The translations under genes were made by a program, and so were the position numbers. A DNA stretch of 5,187 bases, from positions 1 to 5,187 of the forward strand of contig DRLZ01000277.1 of assembly GCA_011322755.1 (NCBI GenBank), read 5' to 3'. The notes under the pieces were generated by a model that worked only from the letters and a program-made list of their open reading frames with translations, did not search any database and was not told the DNA's origin. The DNA comes from Crenotrichaceae bacterium (lineage in GTDB: Bacteria; Pseudomonadota; Gammaproteobacteria; Methylococcales; DRLZ01). This document shows, piece after piece, positions 5,021 through 5,187 of the stretch. The stretch's first letter is position 1. Every line of letters starts with the position of its first letter.

Positions 5021-5187
5021 ATGACTGCTGAAATAAACCAGAACCCGGAACAAAAAGCCCGCGACAACATTGACGCGATGTTGATCGAGGCGGGCTGGGT
5101 TGTGCAAAATAAAAAGAACATAAACTTTAATGCTGGCCTGGGCGTGGCGGTTCGTGAATATCAAACCGATGTTGGCCCGGCTGATTA
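5021..5187 (+). CDS. hsdR: Type I restriction enzyme R subunit, N-terminus (cut by window edge)
   Basis: The first 55 codons plus two bases are present. Residues 9-47 (PEQKARDNIDAMLIEAGWVVQ, followed by an N-rich turn and GVAVREY) match the conserved beginning of HsdR of the EcoEI/EcoKI kind, just before the family's PD-(D/E)xK nuclease core, which lies outside the window. HsdR is the ATP-dependent translocase and nuclease that, with HsdM and HsdS, cleaves unmodified DNA. The ATG at 5021 is the first in frame after a TGA at 4994-4996. Only a weak GGA precedes it, so translation may be inefficient, as is often seen for restriction subunits. hsdM and hsdS are expected to the right if the system is complete. 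Confidence 0.85.
   Translation, partial: MTAEINQNPEQKARDNIDAMLIEAGWVVQNKKNINFNAGLGVAVREYQTDVGPAD

Noticed and set aside
4819..5121. 100-aa minus-strand frame upstream of the Fur remnant, considered as the missing Fur N-terminus
   Set aside because: No VYRAL-like or winged-helix pattern could be aligned, and it runs antisense through the clear hsdR start.

Overview
This window reads as proteobacterial chromosome of moderate GC (roughly 45-48% by eye). The gene types suggest a beta- or gammaproteobacterium, perhaps a nitrifier or methylotroph of the Nitrosomonadaceae kind: a large MscS-type channel, a small DUF2934 protein, an HMA-TauE/SafE copper-type membrane protein and a type I restriction enzyme. 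That placement is only an impression from gene content. No rRNA, tRNA, CRISPR array, intact insertion sequence or phage gene was seen.

Layout. (1) 1-1889, minus strand: the first 629 codons of a very large envelope protein (signal peptide, about 370 residues of coiled coil, then membrane helices), most likely an MscK/MscM-like mechanosensitive channel cut by the left edge. (2) 1890-2395: a 506-bp non-coding divergent region. It holds several dyads, a promoter-like element next to a Fur-box-like core, and a terminator-like hairpin, which together could make a small RNA of about 85 nt. (3) 2396-2614, plus: a 72-aa DUF2934 protein with a strong ribosome binding site. (4) 2793-4477, plus: a tight two-gene operon encoding a secreted protein with a histidine-rich C-terminus and a 352-aa fusion of a cytoplasmic heavy-metal (HMA) domain to a TauE/SafE-like (COG2836, CcdA/DsbD-like) membrane domain. 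(5) 4548-4760, minus: the C-terminal, zinc-binding part of a Fur/Zur-family regulator with no DNA-binding domain, hence a remnant. Its homology stops beside one copy of a 16-bp inverted repeat whose other copy is at 4938-4953. (6) 5021-5187, plus: the start of hsdR, the type I restriction subunit, cut by the right edge.

How the parts may fit together. The operon in (4) looks like a copper/heavy-metal handling unit: a periplasmic His/Met-rich protein paired with a membrane protein carrying a metal-binding CxxC domain. A Fur-family remnant lies beside it, and a Fur-box-like site is present upstream. The right end, with its truncated regulator, inverted repeat and restriction gene, looks like the edge of an acquired defence region. 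The best candidate for an undescribed system is the His-rich secreted protein plus HMA-TauE/SafE pair. The second is the putative Fur-controlled small RNA.
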